Assembly: GCA_021464525.1 (NCBI GenBank)
Contig: JADRCO010000209.1
Coordinates: 1 to 43,225 of the forward strand
Direction: 5' to 3'
DNA: 43,225 bases
From: Rhizophagus sp. LPA8_4_AMF
Taxonomy: Eukaryota > Glomeromycota > Glomeromycetes > Glomerales > Glomeraceae
The translations under genes were made by a program, and so were the position numbers. Positions within the stretch are counted from its first letter, which is position 1. Every line of letters starts with the position of its first letter. Positions 1 to 10,165 of the stretch are shown in pieces. Below the pieces are notes generated by a model. That model did no database searches. It had not been told where the DNA came from and was given only the letters and a program-made list of their open reading frames with translations.

Positions 1-50
1 ACTTCTATTTTCTTTATAATTAGCTCGTTGTATATATTAAAACTTTTCAA

Positions 51-314
51 TTATCGCAAAAACATTGTATGTGGCTTTGAATATTTATATGCTCGACTCC
101 TAACTCGTTTCTTTTGTGCATTATCAATATCATCCATCATACTTCTTACACGCTTTGATCCATCCAAAAGTACTTTGACATGTCGATAATTACATGCTTC
201 ATGGGATATATTCTCAACATCATTATCACTACCAGAAACATTAGCAACATTAGCAACATCAATAATTGATATATTTGTACTTTTATTTTCAGGACTGTTG
301 GTCTCAAAGTAAAA
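51..314 (-). pseudogene. Unidentified 3' coding exon or gene relic
   Basis: On the minus strand a frame is open from about 314 down to a TAA stop at 51-53 (about 87 codons). Its composition is protein-like: a Ser/Asn/Asp-rich start with a short NVANVA repeat, then a basic tail containing KVLLDGSKRVRSMMDD and QKKRVRSRAYKYSKPH. It has no upstream ATG. A possible splice acceptor (CAACAG, ending at 295 on the minus strand) would make it a last exon. I found no convincing upstream exons between 315 and 1400, and a MITE lies in that interval, so the gene may be broken or may use short exons I cannot see. Function is not recognised. The basic C-terminus could suit a nucleic-acid-binding protein, but that is a guess. 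Confidence 0.4.
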
Positions 315-853
315 TTACGTGATGTAGAAAAATTTAGTAGTTTTTAATAGAAAAAAGATCAGCCAATCATTTTTCTGCGCCGCGGAGAAATTTGGGGGGG
401 TCGCTGTACGAGTTTTTAACATTGTAAACATTGTAATCAAAAAACTTCCGCAGTATGATTCGTTCTTAGACGAACCGAATAGATACTTTAACTGTATTGT
501 TTTCTCACTAATTCACTGTTTATGATTACCAAGTTTTTTCAATTATCATAAGCATCTTTAACAAATTAACAAATTCTTTACTTGTTTTTCTTAACGTTAA
601 TACTAAGAATAATTACAGATCTAAGCGAAGAAGTATTTTAGATTAAAGACAAGAATTCCAAATATGTATATGGTCTAGTAATTCAAAAAACTGTGAACCA
701 AATCACCTATTGGCGATGTCACCTTGGTGGAAAAATTGAAAAAGAAAATCGAATACGCTCTAAGAGCGTACGTAAAAGAACCAAGATAAAAAAGAGGAGG
801 ATGAGAGAAATAAAGATAAAATTATGTAAAATTATGAAATATTATAGTAAATA
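315..853. other. AT-rich intergenic stretch, nothing firm
   Basis: No gene is supported here. The only structure noted is an imperfect palindrome TTTCTGCGCCGCGGAGAAA at about 377-395 followed by a run of seven G, a GC-rich spot in AT-rich DNA. A 64-codon open frame at 693-887 runs into the MITE, is Lys/Arg/Ile-rich and is probably noncoding. Confidence 0.4.
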
Positions 854-1036
854 CACTGAAATTCGATATACCGGAACCTTGATATAACGGAACATAAGTC
901 TTGATATATCGGAATCGGGGTCTGAGAACGGATTATCATAATCTAGAATTAATTTACCCTCGATATACTGGATTTCTCGATATAATGGATTTTTACTAAT
1001 GGAACGGATGGTTCCATTATATCGAATTTCACTGTG
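854..1036. mobile_element. Pogo/Tc1-mariner-type MITE, ~183 bp
   Basis: The ends are inverted copies: ACTGAAATTCGATATA.. running to GGAACC at 878 on the left, and GGTTCCATTATATCGAATTT.. from 1010 on the right. About 24 bp match with a few differences. The inside holds four further relatives of the unit TTGATATAACGGAA / TCGATATAATGGAT, as expected for subterminal transposase-binding repeats. A TA precedes the left end. The CA..TATAA(C/T)GGAA style of end is that of pogo-like DNA transposons; assignment to that superfamily is inference. There is no room for a transposase, so it is non-autonomous. The 98-codon open frame on the minus strand at 842-1138 is mostly this element read through. Confidence 0.7.
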
Positions 1037-1140
1037 TAAATCTATGTCTTCGAATAATAGGGAATCCCTATGATTTTCCCAAGCACCCGAATGTAAAAAA
1101 TTACTTGATGTCCATCTGATGTGAGCTGTATTATCCACCC

Positions 1141-1422
1141 ATCCGTTAAGGGAAGGGTTGATTATGTTTATTGTAAATTCGAGGTTGTATCGCGGTCGAT
1201 GAATTGCTGCGCAAATTCAATAACTGACGTATTTTACTATCACGTGCTCGGGCTTTTTTGATTGTTTACAGGTTACACCTGCATTGTCATACGTTAAAAA
1301 TAATATAAAATCAGATCTTTTCTTTAATTTCACGTTTGCCCTCAAAAATTCTTAAGTGTTTTATTATAGATTGTATCAAAAAAAAAAAAAAAATTTTTTT
1401 GTCTATCGTAAATTGTACCAAA
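1141..1422 (+). promoter_or_regulatory. Probable INTS9 promoter / 5' UTR region
   Basis: This is the DNA between the MITE and the proposed INTS9 start. It holds a TGACGT half-site (1225-1230) and a CACGTG E-box (1241-1246), about 180-200 bp upstream of the start codon, and an A13T7 tract at about 1379-1400 just before it. These are sequence matches only; no factor binding is shown. The start codon at 1423 sits in ACCAAAATGAAA, with A at -3, a favourable context. Confidence 0.4.
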
Positions 1423-4078
1423 ATGAAATTGGTAATTACTAATTACTATTTATTTTTATATCGGTGAATTAAATTTATTAAACTGATTATTATTACCATT
1501 TTTTTAAAAAATTAGCATCCTTTAAGTCGTAACTTAAGAAGAAATTGCTTTTTAATCAAATTAATGCAAATGAATATATTAATAGATTGTGGATTAGATA
1601 CTTCTTACTTTTTAGAATTTCCACCTCGTGATATTATTGGGTCAAAAGCACAACAACATGCATCAGTTTCTGTTGAAGTTTCTTCCAATATTTCAGATCA
1701 TTCGGATCATACATCATCTTCTAATGATGCTATAACAGAAAATAAAGAACATGACAAGAAACGTCGTAAATTGGATCATTTAATTGATTCAGCTGGTGAT
1801 GGTAGTGGAGGTGCAGGTGGTGGAGTTCGTCGGCGGGGTCAATTTTTAGTGGAAACGCCTGAATTTAGTAGTATCGATTGGAATAGTGTTGATTTCATAT
1901 TTATTACTAATTATAATCATATGTTGGCTTTACCTTATATTACTGAATATACTAATTTCAAAGGAAAGATTTACGCTACAGAGCCTACGGTTTTATTTGG
2001 ACGGTAAGGTAATTTTTAAAATATTAAATAATTGAATCTATTTATATTTATTAATCGTATTTTTTTCTTTTATAGGCAGATGATGAAGGAATTGGTGCAT
2101 TTCTTTGGTGATAGTGTACTTCAAAGTCGAACTCATTCACAACCTGGATCTACTAATATTTTTACCGGTGTCACTGCAGATTGGAATGTTGCGCGATCTT
2201 TATATTCAATAGCAGACATTCAATCTTGTATTGATAAAGTGAGACCTGTAAGATTTGGAGAACATCTGGTGAGCTTCACTGATACACAGATTTTCAATAA
2301 TTATTTTTTATATAATTCTAACATACTCAGTAGAATTTATATGAACTCGAAGTTACTGCATATAGTTCAGGTTATTGTCTTGGTAGTGCTAATTGGATGA
2401 TTGATTGTGGAGGTGAAAAGGTTAACTTAACATTTAAGGATATATTACTTAATTAATTATTTACTTATTATAAAAAAAAATTGAATCTTTTTTAATAGAT
2501 TACTATAGTGTCATCATCATCCACGGTACAAAATATACATCCTTTGCCTTTTGATGAGTCGATATTCAATAATGCTGATGTTATCATTCTTAGCGACTTG
2601 CGTGATAAGGATGGAGCTAGATTTGAAACCATTCTTATGGAAATTGGAAATTGTGTCGGTACGAATAATATAATTTAAGCTTAGGATGATTTAATAATAT
2701 TCTTTAAATATTATAACTAATTAATTATATTTATTAGCCAACACTTTAAAAAATAAAGGAAATGTTTTATTCCCTTGTACGATGAATGGAATTATTTTTG
2801 ATATAATAGGTTTTTTGAGTCAACACCTAAGAGCCGTAGGATTACGTGGTATTCCCTTCTATGCAGTATCTCCTATAGCTGAGGAATCCCTCAAATATTC
2901 TAATATATGTGGGGAGTGGTATGTTAATTAATTGTTTATTAACAATAAAATAAGAACCAGATATTTGTTAAAAACTATCTTTACATCATTAGGATGTGTA
3001 CCGAAAGACAGCAAAAAATGTATTTGCCAGATAATCCGATGCCTCATCAAGACATGATTGAGCAATCGTTATTATATTATGCATCTAGGGCTGATAGTTC
3101 ATTACAGGAAAAATATCAAGAACCATGTGTTGTTTTCGCTGGACATCCGTCATTACGTAGTGGTGCGGCCATCAATTTCATTAGGAAGTGGGGAAATAAT
3201 TCAAACAATTCAATAATATTTACAGGTTTGTATATTATAATAATTATTATTTTATTACTTTTTCGCTTAATTAATTAATGAGAAATTTAAAAAGAATCCG
3301 AGTATGATTGTGAGGAGGCGATGTCAGCGTTTGAAGGTTTACAAATAAAACCTATATATCTTCCAATTGACATTCGATTAACAGTCAATGAAGTAACAAA
3401 TATGTTGAGAGAAAAGAAATCTCAGCATGTTTTATTTCCTCAAAAGATTATAAGAGAATCGGGCAATGTAATGCCGAATTTACCGAACTCATTAACCACT
3501 TTATATGAGTGTTTAGATATCGTTAATATTTCTATTAATTCACAATTTGTTAGGACTGTTATGACAGAAAATGTAAGTTTGATGATTAATAATCATTTAC
3601 ATGTTTTGTTTGAATTCTCTAATAAAACTGTTTTATTATTATTTAAGCTTGCCTCAAATATTGAATTGGTTAATCTTGGAAAAGATTCGCTAATAGCATC
3701 CTTGAATGGAACACTTAATATTCATAATACAAAAACATCATTAACCTCAGCGGAAAATCAATTAAATCAACAAAGATATGTTTGTGGGGAATTTAATGTC
3801 TCAAAACTTATTAATGAATTAACTGAACAAATAGTAAGTTTTAAACAAAATAATCTTATTATAAAATTATATTAATAATTTTCTTTATTTTTTATTAGTA
3901 TGGATGTAGAATAGATGAATTTGAAGAAGATAAAAGAAATTCAAGTTATAAAATTAGTTTAATATCACCAAAAGCAACGATTTATTTGAATAATGAAAAT
4001 TTTAAAATTATTACAACTGATAATCAAACTAGAATTAAATTGACAAAAATCTTGATCGAACAATTAATCGTATTATGA
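1423..4078 (+). CDS. INTS9: Integrator complex subunit 9 (INTS9), ten exons
   Basis: INTS9 is the catalytically inactive partner of the INTS11 endonuclease in the nuclear Integrator complex, which cleaves nascent RNA. I reconstruct exons 1423-1431, 1516-2003, 2076-2268, 2334-2420, 2499-2658, 2738-2918, 2993-3225, 3295-3572, 3648-3833 and 3899-4078: 1995 nt, 664 codons plus TGA, close to the ~658 residues of the animal protein. Recognised blocks, in order, are ILIDCGLD (metallo-beta-lactamase start), [38 protein letters not shown]-like [23 protein letters not shown] and a C-terminal domain that in relatives binds INTS11. The zinc-binding HxHxDH motif is replaced by N-Y-N-H-M-L (residues 135-140), as expected for this pseudoenzyme. 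Residues ~50-112 are a Ser/Asp/Gly-rich insert with KKRRK. All introns are GT..AG, 65-84 nt. The AAAAAG acceptor at 3294 is weak but is the only one keeping the frame. Confidence 0.92.
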
Positions 4079-4106
4079 GATGTATTCATTAGTTATTGTT
4101 CAGTCG

Positions 4107-4187
4107 ATTAGGAATATGCGAGATTTTAATGACCGATTTTTATAGACATTCTCATTAATTCTTATTGGTCACCACAATATTCCTAAT
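4107..4187 (+). repeat. Small inverted-ended repeat, copy 1
   Basis: The 81-bp unit starts ATTAGGAATAT and ends ATATTCCTAAT, an 11-bp perfect inverted repeat. A second, longer copy in opposite orientation lies at 5219-5326 and shares the ends, the TATTGGTCAC block and neighbouring blocks. It has no coding capacity and is probably a MITE. It lies between the INTS9 stop and its AATAAA, so it may be part of the INTS9 3' UTR. Confidence 0.6.
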
Positions 4188-4269
4188 GACCGAACTATAA
4201 CTCAGTTATTGGATGAGGGATATCGGTCTTCGACTTTTCCCTCATCTAATAACTATTTATTATTGTATT

Positions 4270-4275
4270 AATAAA
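4270..4275 (+). terminator. Polyadenylation signal of INTS9
   Basis: An exact AATAAA lies 192 nt after the INTS9 stop codon, inside T-rich DNA. It is the first canonical signal after the stop and is the likely 3' processing signal. Confidence 0.5.
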
Positions 4276-4573
4276 GTGATTAATATATTGATTTAGAACG
4301 ATATCACGTAAAATTTTTAAATTTTACAGATTAAAGTTGAAAATACAAGACATGGAATTAATTTGAAACAATTAAAAAGTTTATTAATAATAAAATAAAT
4401 TTTATTAACTCGCGTTTAAATAAAATTTCACAAGTAAATGAGAAAAAGAATTTCTCATAGCGCAGTATAATTTTAAGGTCTTTGACCAACTCTGTAAAAT
4501 AATTTTACCCGTGAATATGATACGTTTACGGAGATAAAAAAACACGGAATAAATTTTTTATTGGCAATCCGAA

Positions 4574-4676
4574 CTGGGGACAAATTTTTTTTTTCAAAGC
4601 ATTTTTCATCTGAAATCATTTTTTTTTGGAAATCTTAGATGTTTATAATTAACATAATTGGTAAATTTGTCCGCAG
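4574..4676. mobile_element. Putative MITE with GGACAAATTT ends
   Basis: Left end CTGGGGACAAATTT (4574-4587) and right end AAATTTGTCCGCAG (4663-4676) are inverted copies with one mismatch in 14. The inside is T-rich with no coding potential. No target duplication is visible. A single copy in this window keeps the confidence moderate. Confidence 0.45.
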
Positions 4677-5218
4677 ATGGATTATTTGTTTGCTTGATAA
4701 TCAAAAAAAAATTATATAAAAAGAATGGGGAATTGGGGTGTTGGGGAGCTCGATTACGCTTTTAAAAACTTTCTTTACATGTAAAATTCATTTTATATAC
4801 GACTTGGATAAACTTTTTTATGTTGACATTTTGTTTAGTTAACCTTACGAACTTTTTTTTTCTACTTTTTTTCATTTATTTTCATTGAGTTTTCTCTAAA
4901 ATTTTACTACTTTAAAATAGTTAATAAATGTCATAAATTTATTTATATGTCTTTATTTTGAACGAACGGTACGTTATCAGGCATTCAGACTATTCTTTTG
5001 CCACTATCGAAACTTGATAAACTTGATGTTAGATCGCTGAAAATGTTTAATGTTTTTACGGTAAGAAAATAGGTTATGCATACATAATATTAGTAAAAAT
5101 TCTATATTGGTTATGGTGGATAAAATATCGTGTCACCCTAATATTATATAATAATATCTATAAGTTTTACTAAAATCAATGATTTAAATCTATCTATTTG
5201 ATGGGGAGACTATCTAGC

Positions 5219-5326
5219 ATTAGGAATACTGTTGTGACCAATAGAAATTAACGCCATCAATGCTAATTTCAAGATAGATGTCTCATTAAGAGCATCGGAA
5301 ATATTGAAATCCCGTATATTCCTAAT
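5219..5326 (-). repeat. Small inverted-ended repeat, copy 2
   Basis: This is the reverse-oriented relative of the unit at 4107-4187. It starts ATTAGGAATA and ends TATATTCCTAAT. Read on the minus strand it matches copy 1 through the flanking CGATTAGGAATAT, through TATTGGTCACAACA and to the end, with an extra ~27 bp in the middle. The pair brackets the putative MITE at 4574-4676 and ~0.9 kb of other AT-rich DNA. Confidence 0.6.
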
Positions 5327-7116
5327 CGATTAAACAATAAATACATTTATTTGGTAATTATTAATAAGTGATTGTAATTAAAAAACGCAAATCATTTATT
5401 TAAGTAATTAATATATGTGTGTGGGTATAGATTTGATTATCTATAAATCGATTTGTTTGTTATTATTGAGGCATCCCAGGTAAAGTTAGTAGTATATTAT
5501 TTTATTTTATTCGCAATCACGTAAAAAAGGCTAGGACAAAATACATCATCATGTTGAATCTTCAATTTAGATGGAGGGGCTTGTAGATTTTCTCTAAAAG
5601 ATTATTAATATAAATAAAAAAATTTTTCTTGATGAAATAAAAAATTTTTTTTTTATCTTATGTATATGATATATATGAAATGTTGTGTTCACTCGTAGGG
5701 TAAGATGCGCGCAAAAAAAGGTAATTACTCATCTAATAGGAAATTATTTGGCTGGAATTATGAATTGAGTCAAATTTAACATAATTTTTATTGTATTTTT
5801 TAGATTGGCTGTATTATTATCGTGCATTATTTCAAATTCAAAAATTGCAGGTATATTTATTATATTTAATAGCGGTTTTTTTAAAAAAAATTGGAGTGTG
5901 ATGATGAGTTCTACGAGATATATTCGAAAGTCAGATCTCGAATGACATTAAAGGTAGTTGAAAAAGCTTCATTTTTGAAAAAGAATTTAGTGAATTGATT
6001 GTAATTGATACGTTTATATTTCACAATTTCACATAATTCTCTGTTCTATAAATAATTATTATATAATAAACATTTTTAAGAATCGAAGATCATAGATAAA
6101 AAAACTTTCATTGATAAGATAATAACTACATAAAGTAAATTTATTATTAAAGTATTTTTAGCATTATTACTATTTTATACAATTTATTCTCTGAGTTATT
6201 TTCATTTATAAGTGAGTCGGAATTTATTCCGAGGGTTTAAAAATTACTAGGGTGGTAAATATTTAGACCCCAAATAAAGTTTTAAATTTAGTTTAAAAAT
6301 TCATCCATCGTTTTTGTTTAGTTTGTTTATTATTATACAAAGCACTACTATAAATAATTTCTTTTAAAAAGCGCTTAAAACGTTTAATTCCCTCAACTAA
6401 GAAGTTTGTCAAAGAAAATTAGTTATATTTATTTTTTTAATACAAAAATCTCAGCCAAATTGGTTTTTACCGCTTGTTCAAAGTTTTCAAAGTTAAAACC
6501 CATATTTTCTAAAGGAAATTCCTAAATTTTTTCGAGAGACAAAGGTACAAACATATAATAAGTGTTACAAAATCATTTTTTATGTTCATTTATATTTCCA
6601 AAATTAATTTCCATTTATTTTCGTACTTTTCGTTTGTTATTAATTCGTTAGGTAATTTTTTTCCGGATTATTCCTTTATATTACATTCCGTGAATATTCG
6701 TGCAAATTTAATTATCATTCACTAATATATTTTTGTTTCCCGAATATTTAAAAATAAAGTAGCTAATATATTTAAATCTAACTCATTCATATTTTTCCCT
6801 ATTTAGAGACGCAAAGAATACTGGATGTGTACTGACTCAGAGTTTGAAATATGATCTTCAATTAAAAATTTCCTTTTTCAGAGCGTCTTTCATAAAATCC
6901 TAAAATGGGCTAAATAAATTTTATCCACTCGGTCCTGACTCAGGGATAACTCAGGATGCCGACTTTTTATAAAAAGAGTAGTTCTTTTGAACAATTTTTA
7001 AAATAAAATTTCCTAAAAATTTGTTTTCGTATTTATGTTTTATCGGTTTTATCGAAAAAAAATTAAGATTCTTTATTTTTGTGCTACAACCATTAATAAT
7101 TACCTAATTTATTAAA
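5327..7116. other. Intergenic DNA upstream of the F-box-like gene
   Basis: No coding sequence is supported. The segment is AT-rich with A/T junction tracts (for example 5638-5657). A small hairpin TCCTGACTCAGGGATAACTC..AGGA lies at about 6934-6957, and CTGACTCAG-like words recur at 6833 and 6935. The last 40 bases before the ATG at 7117 are AT-rich 5' UTR-like sequence. Confidence 0.4.
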
Positions 7117-8991
7117 ATGCAACAGTATTTTCAAAATTTTGAATATGAAATTAAGATAAATATATATAAATACGTCGATTCCCCACTTAATTTGGCATTG
7201 ACATGTCGAAACTGGTCAGTCATTTCAAAAGACGCTTACGCCAAAACAGAATGGTTGTTAGTGCGCCATGGAAAATCTCATGCATTATTCCACGCTGTGC
7301 GATTGGGCCCTACTTTTATAGATATCCCAGTCTGTAAAACATTAATCACGAGAAAAGTTCCAATATCAAGATATTTTATTCAAAGGTTACTTATGCATTT
7401 CGGAAAATATGATCAAAAGTTGATAGAGCTCAAAATAGAGCATAATGTCGGTCAGCTTGATGCAGATAGAATTCGTGCTTTTCAGCAAAAGATTAAATCT
7501 CCCTGGGCAAGCAATTTACCCATATTCGTGTTCACTTATTTATTAGATGAGGGGTACAAACAATTAGCCAATATGAACGAAACCTTACCTTCAAAGGGTA
7601 ATGATATGGAGTTATTTCACTTTCTCTCCGCAGGTCCTCACGTGATAAATTACGCTCCCGGAATGTTGAGAAAGAATTTAAAAGATATAGAAGATTTGAT
7701 TTTAAATAAACGGTTCGTTCCATTTCCTCCTAGACCAAAAGCGTATCAATTAGATTTAAATAGCGATCCACATATTCATCAACAACCAATTCCCGAGGAA
7801 TATCCTTCCAAAGATGGATTCGAAAATAATAGACAATTAAACGTAATTGCGAGAGGAATCCTTATTCATCCGGACCTAGTGAACTTATGGAAACAAATTG
7901 GCTATTATGAGATTTGTAATGACGTTAATGACTTGGTCATGCAAGGAGCACTTCTCATCCTATTCCCACCAACTCCCGCATCCGATTGGTCTTGCCCATC
8001 CATTGAAATGGTAATTACCCGCCTTGCAGAACTTATAAATCTAGATTTCTCATTGAAAGATAACGTTATAATAGACGCACTCCATATGTTTGAACATCGA
8101 TTAGATGAGATAGGAGACATCTTATGGGACGCTTTCCTTGCAATTCGATCAGGTGAAAATGTTTATTCACTTTCTCTTAAATTCTTCAGAGAAGCTTTTA
8201 AACCCGAAAGAAATTTAAAGAAAGATGATCTACTAAATTTCCTTAAATCCAAATTTGATTATCATGAACAAGTTATAAAGCAAGTCGTTAAACAATATTT
8301 TATAGAAGAAAAAATGAGCGATATTACGTTAAGAAGAAAATCGTTAATACTGTCACCAAAAATTTATCAATATGTCCTTAAAACTTATAGTAAGGATTCT
8401 GAGCTTACAGTTATATGTTTTGAAGACATCCTTACTTTAAGAATCTATATTGACAACCCGCGAAATTTGGAGGAAATATCGACTTGTACCCGAGATTCCA
8501 TCATCTCGGTTTTCGATGCATATATTAAAGAAAATGTACCTTTTAAACCAAAATATTTGGATTTATTACAAAAAGCGACTAGCTTGGAAATAATAAAACC
8601 TTTTTTTGAAATTTTTCTTCCAACCATTTTTGGAATGAAGCCAACTAGCAAGAGAGGGAAATCTACTCCTAAGAAAAGAAAGAAGGTAACAGATGAATTA
8701 GTCGTTCCATGGGTGAAAAAACTTGAACAAATCGACTCACTTAATCGAAACAATCATGGAGAATTATCAATTAATTTCAGAGAATACTTCATGAGTTTCT
8801 GCAAAAGGCTAGAAAGCGAAACTACTTACCAAATCAGGGAAGAAAATTTTTTTGTGGTGATGAATAATTATAATGATCTAAATCAACATAAAAAACAAAG
8901 ACGAAATGATAATCAAACTGATCAAGATGTTAACATGAACTTGAACTTTAATGATGATACTCCAGATTTTTTCAGAAATATATTTAATTAG
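7117..8991 (+). CDS. F-box-like protein, 624 residues, single exon
   Basis: This is a single uninterrupted frame from ATG (AAAATGCAA, A at -3) to TAG. The N-terminus has an F-box-like helix pattern: FEYEIKINIYKYVDSP, then LALTCRNWSVIS (about residues 26-37), resembling the leucine/tryptophan spacing of F-box motifs that bind Skp1. It is followed by WLLVRHGKSHALFHAVRLG, wording common to a large expanded family of intronless proteins in arbuscular mycorrhizal fungi (from memory, not searched). The middle, ~residues 60-500, is helical without a recognised repeat. A strongly basic patch, SKRGKSTPKKRKK at about 510-522, could be a nuclear localisation signal. The tail (~583-624) is Asn/Asp-rich and low in complexity. 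Typical F-box proteins recruit substrates to SCF ubiquitin ligases; the substrate here is unknown. Two AATAAA signals follow the stop. Confidence 0.8.
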   Translation: MQQYFQNFEYEIKINIYKYVDSPLNLALTCRNWSVISKDAYAKTEWLLVRHGKSHALFHAVRLGPTFIDIPVCKTLITRKVPISRYFIQRLLMHFGKYDQKLIELKIEHNVGQLDADRIRAFQQKIKSPWASNLPIFVFTYLLDEGYKQLANMNETLPSKGNDMELFHFLSAGPHVINYAPGMLRKNLKDIEDLILNKRFVPFPPRPKAYQLDLNSDPHIHQQPIPEEYPSKDGFENNRQLNVIARGILIHPDLVNLWKQIGYYEICNDVNDLVMQGALLILFPPTPASDWSCPSIEMVITRLAELINLDFSLKDNVIIDALHMFEHRLDEIGDILWDAFLAIRSGENVYSLSLKFFREAFKPERNLKKDDLLNFLKSKFDYHEQVIKQVVKQYFIEEKMSDITLRRKSLILSPKIYQYVLKTYSKDSELTVICFEDILTLRIYIDNPRNLEEISTCTRDSIISVFDAYIKENVPFKPKYLDLLQKATSLEIIKPFFEIFLPTIFGMKPTSKRGKSTPKKRKKVTDELVVPWVKKLEQIDSLNRNNHGELSINFREYFMSFCKRLESETTYQIREENFFVVMNNYNDLNQHKKQRRNDNQTDQDVNMNLNFNDDTPDFFRNIFN

Positions 8992-9079
8992 TTTTATGCA
9001 ACTTTGAATAATTTATCTCGGTAAGTTAAATAACTTTTACTCTTAATATGCCTAATTCAAATATGGGAAAATGCAAACG

Positions 9080-9105
9080 AATAAAACCGAAAATTATTGA
9101 ATAAA
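9080..9105 (+). terminator. Tandem polyadenylation signals
   Basis: Two AATAAA hexamers (9080-9085 and 9100-9105) lie 89 and 109 nt after the stop of the F-box-like gene, followed by A/T-rich DNA. They are the likely 3' end signals of that gene. Confidence 0.5.
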
Positions 9106-9657
9106 TACATTATTTATATAAGGTTTATAAAAATATAAAAAAAAAGAAAAAAAAAATTACAGAATCAATTTGAAGGGCGAAGAAGTATCAGAAGAACAAT
9201 GAAACATAATTTTTTTTCTCAACAATGAAGACACATTAAATAATACAAAATACAAATAATCCATTGATTAATCAATTTTTTAACGGATCTTCTTTTTATT
9301 AATTTATGCAACAATTAAATTTATTTAATTCTTTTTGTTATTTATATTATTATTTACAATTTATATGTCATTTTTTTTCTGTAAATTTTTATTTAGAGTA
9401 TATATAATAACAAAAAAAAAAAATTTCGAAGCTGTTAGAAAAAATTATATTAATAATGTAATATATTTTTATTTAAACCAATAAAAGATATAAATTGGAA
9501 ATTTTTTTTTTTTATGTAAACATTTATACCTAACAAAAATTTGTTTTTTAAAAGTCAGTATTTTTTTTTAATATACAGAAATTTTTTTTTAAGTTTAAAG
9601 TAATGTGGGAACCATTCTAAAGTTTATAATTTTATTTATGAATTTTTATAACTATAA
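9106..9657. other. AT-rich spacer, nothing found
   Basis: Homopolymer-rich A and T runs (for example 9409-9424, 9504-9515) with no coding frame, inverted ends or motif I can support. Confidence 0.4.
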
Positions 9658-9932
9658 CCGGCGGTGATGACTGAAATTATGATGATTGACCAGCATTAAA
9701 AAAATATCGTGCTGGTAAAAATTGATAATTCTGGCCAACGGTGATGAACCCCCGGTGATTTGAAGTAAAAACCTTTATTTATATATTATTGTAAAAATAT
9801 CGGTATCCATGATAAGCTCATGCCTAATTTTAACGGTTTTTTTATATAAAATATTTAATTTTTTAATTAACGTGTTATTTATATATATGCATAATAATAA
9901 TTTTTATCTGATTGATGTCATTATCACCGCTT
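9658..9932. repeat. CGGTGAT-motif cluster with hairpin
   Basis: CGGTGAT occurs at 9663-9669, 9739-9745 and 9753-9759, and inverted as ATCACCG near 9924-9930. Between the first two lies a hairpin ACCAGCA..TGCTGGT whose arms extend imperfectly through ATAATT on both sides. The outer GCGGTGAT / ATCACCGC pair could be the ends of a ~270-bp decayed element adjoining the repeat at 9941. Confidence 0.35.
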
Positions 9933-9940
9933 TTATTGCA

Positions 9941-10049
9941 TATTTCCGGAATTAATAACCTTATATCACGAAATTTATCAAATTATTTACATTTTCCGTG
10001 AATGGACCGGAGTTTTTACAGTAATAACGAATAAAATTTTTTATAGGGC
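9941..10049 (-). mobile_element. Hairpin-MITE family, truncated copy
   Basis: Read on the minus strand this starts GCCCTATAAAAAATTTTATT and continues through the CCGTGATATAAGGTTATTAA-type core to TTCCGGAAATA, matching the copy at 11641-11819 over ~105 bp. The second hairpin and the other terminus are missing. Confidence 0.7.
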
Positions 10050-10084
10050 ATGAACTTATGTGAATAATTGAATTATTATTTTTA

Positions 10085-10165
10085 AAGCTTAAGACTTTTC
10101 TATTTATATCAATTCGTTTTGAATTTGCTGTCGGGCCGATCAGGCATTCGTTACGAGAATTCGTT
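10085..10165. repeat. Pogo-type element, internal fragment
   Basis: The segment with TCGGGCCGATCAGGCATTCG, TTACGAGAATTCGTTAAT is a clear relative of 32913-32955 (TCCGAGCTGATCAGGCCTTC, then TTATAGGAATATTCGTCAAT), which lies inside the better preserved pogo-type MITE there. No ends are preserved. Confidence 0.5.

Noticed and set aside
842..1138. 98-codon minus-strand frame
   Set aside because: Most of it is the pogo-type MITE read through; the remaining N-terminal part alone is too short to call.
2032..2400. 122-codon frame on the plus strand
   Set aside because: It is INTS9 exon 3 extended through introns and out of frame at both ends; the spliced model explains it.
7532..8753. Three minus-strand frames (7532-7723, 7905-8120, 8445-8753)
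   Set aside because: They are antisense shadows of the F-box-like gene, which has the coherent protein composition.
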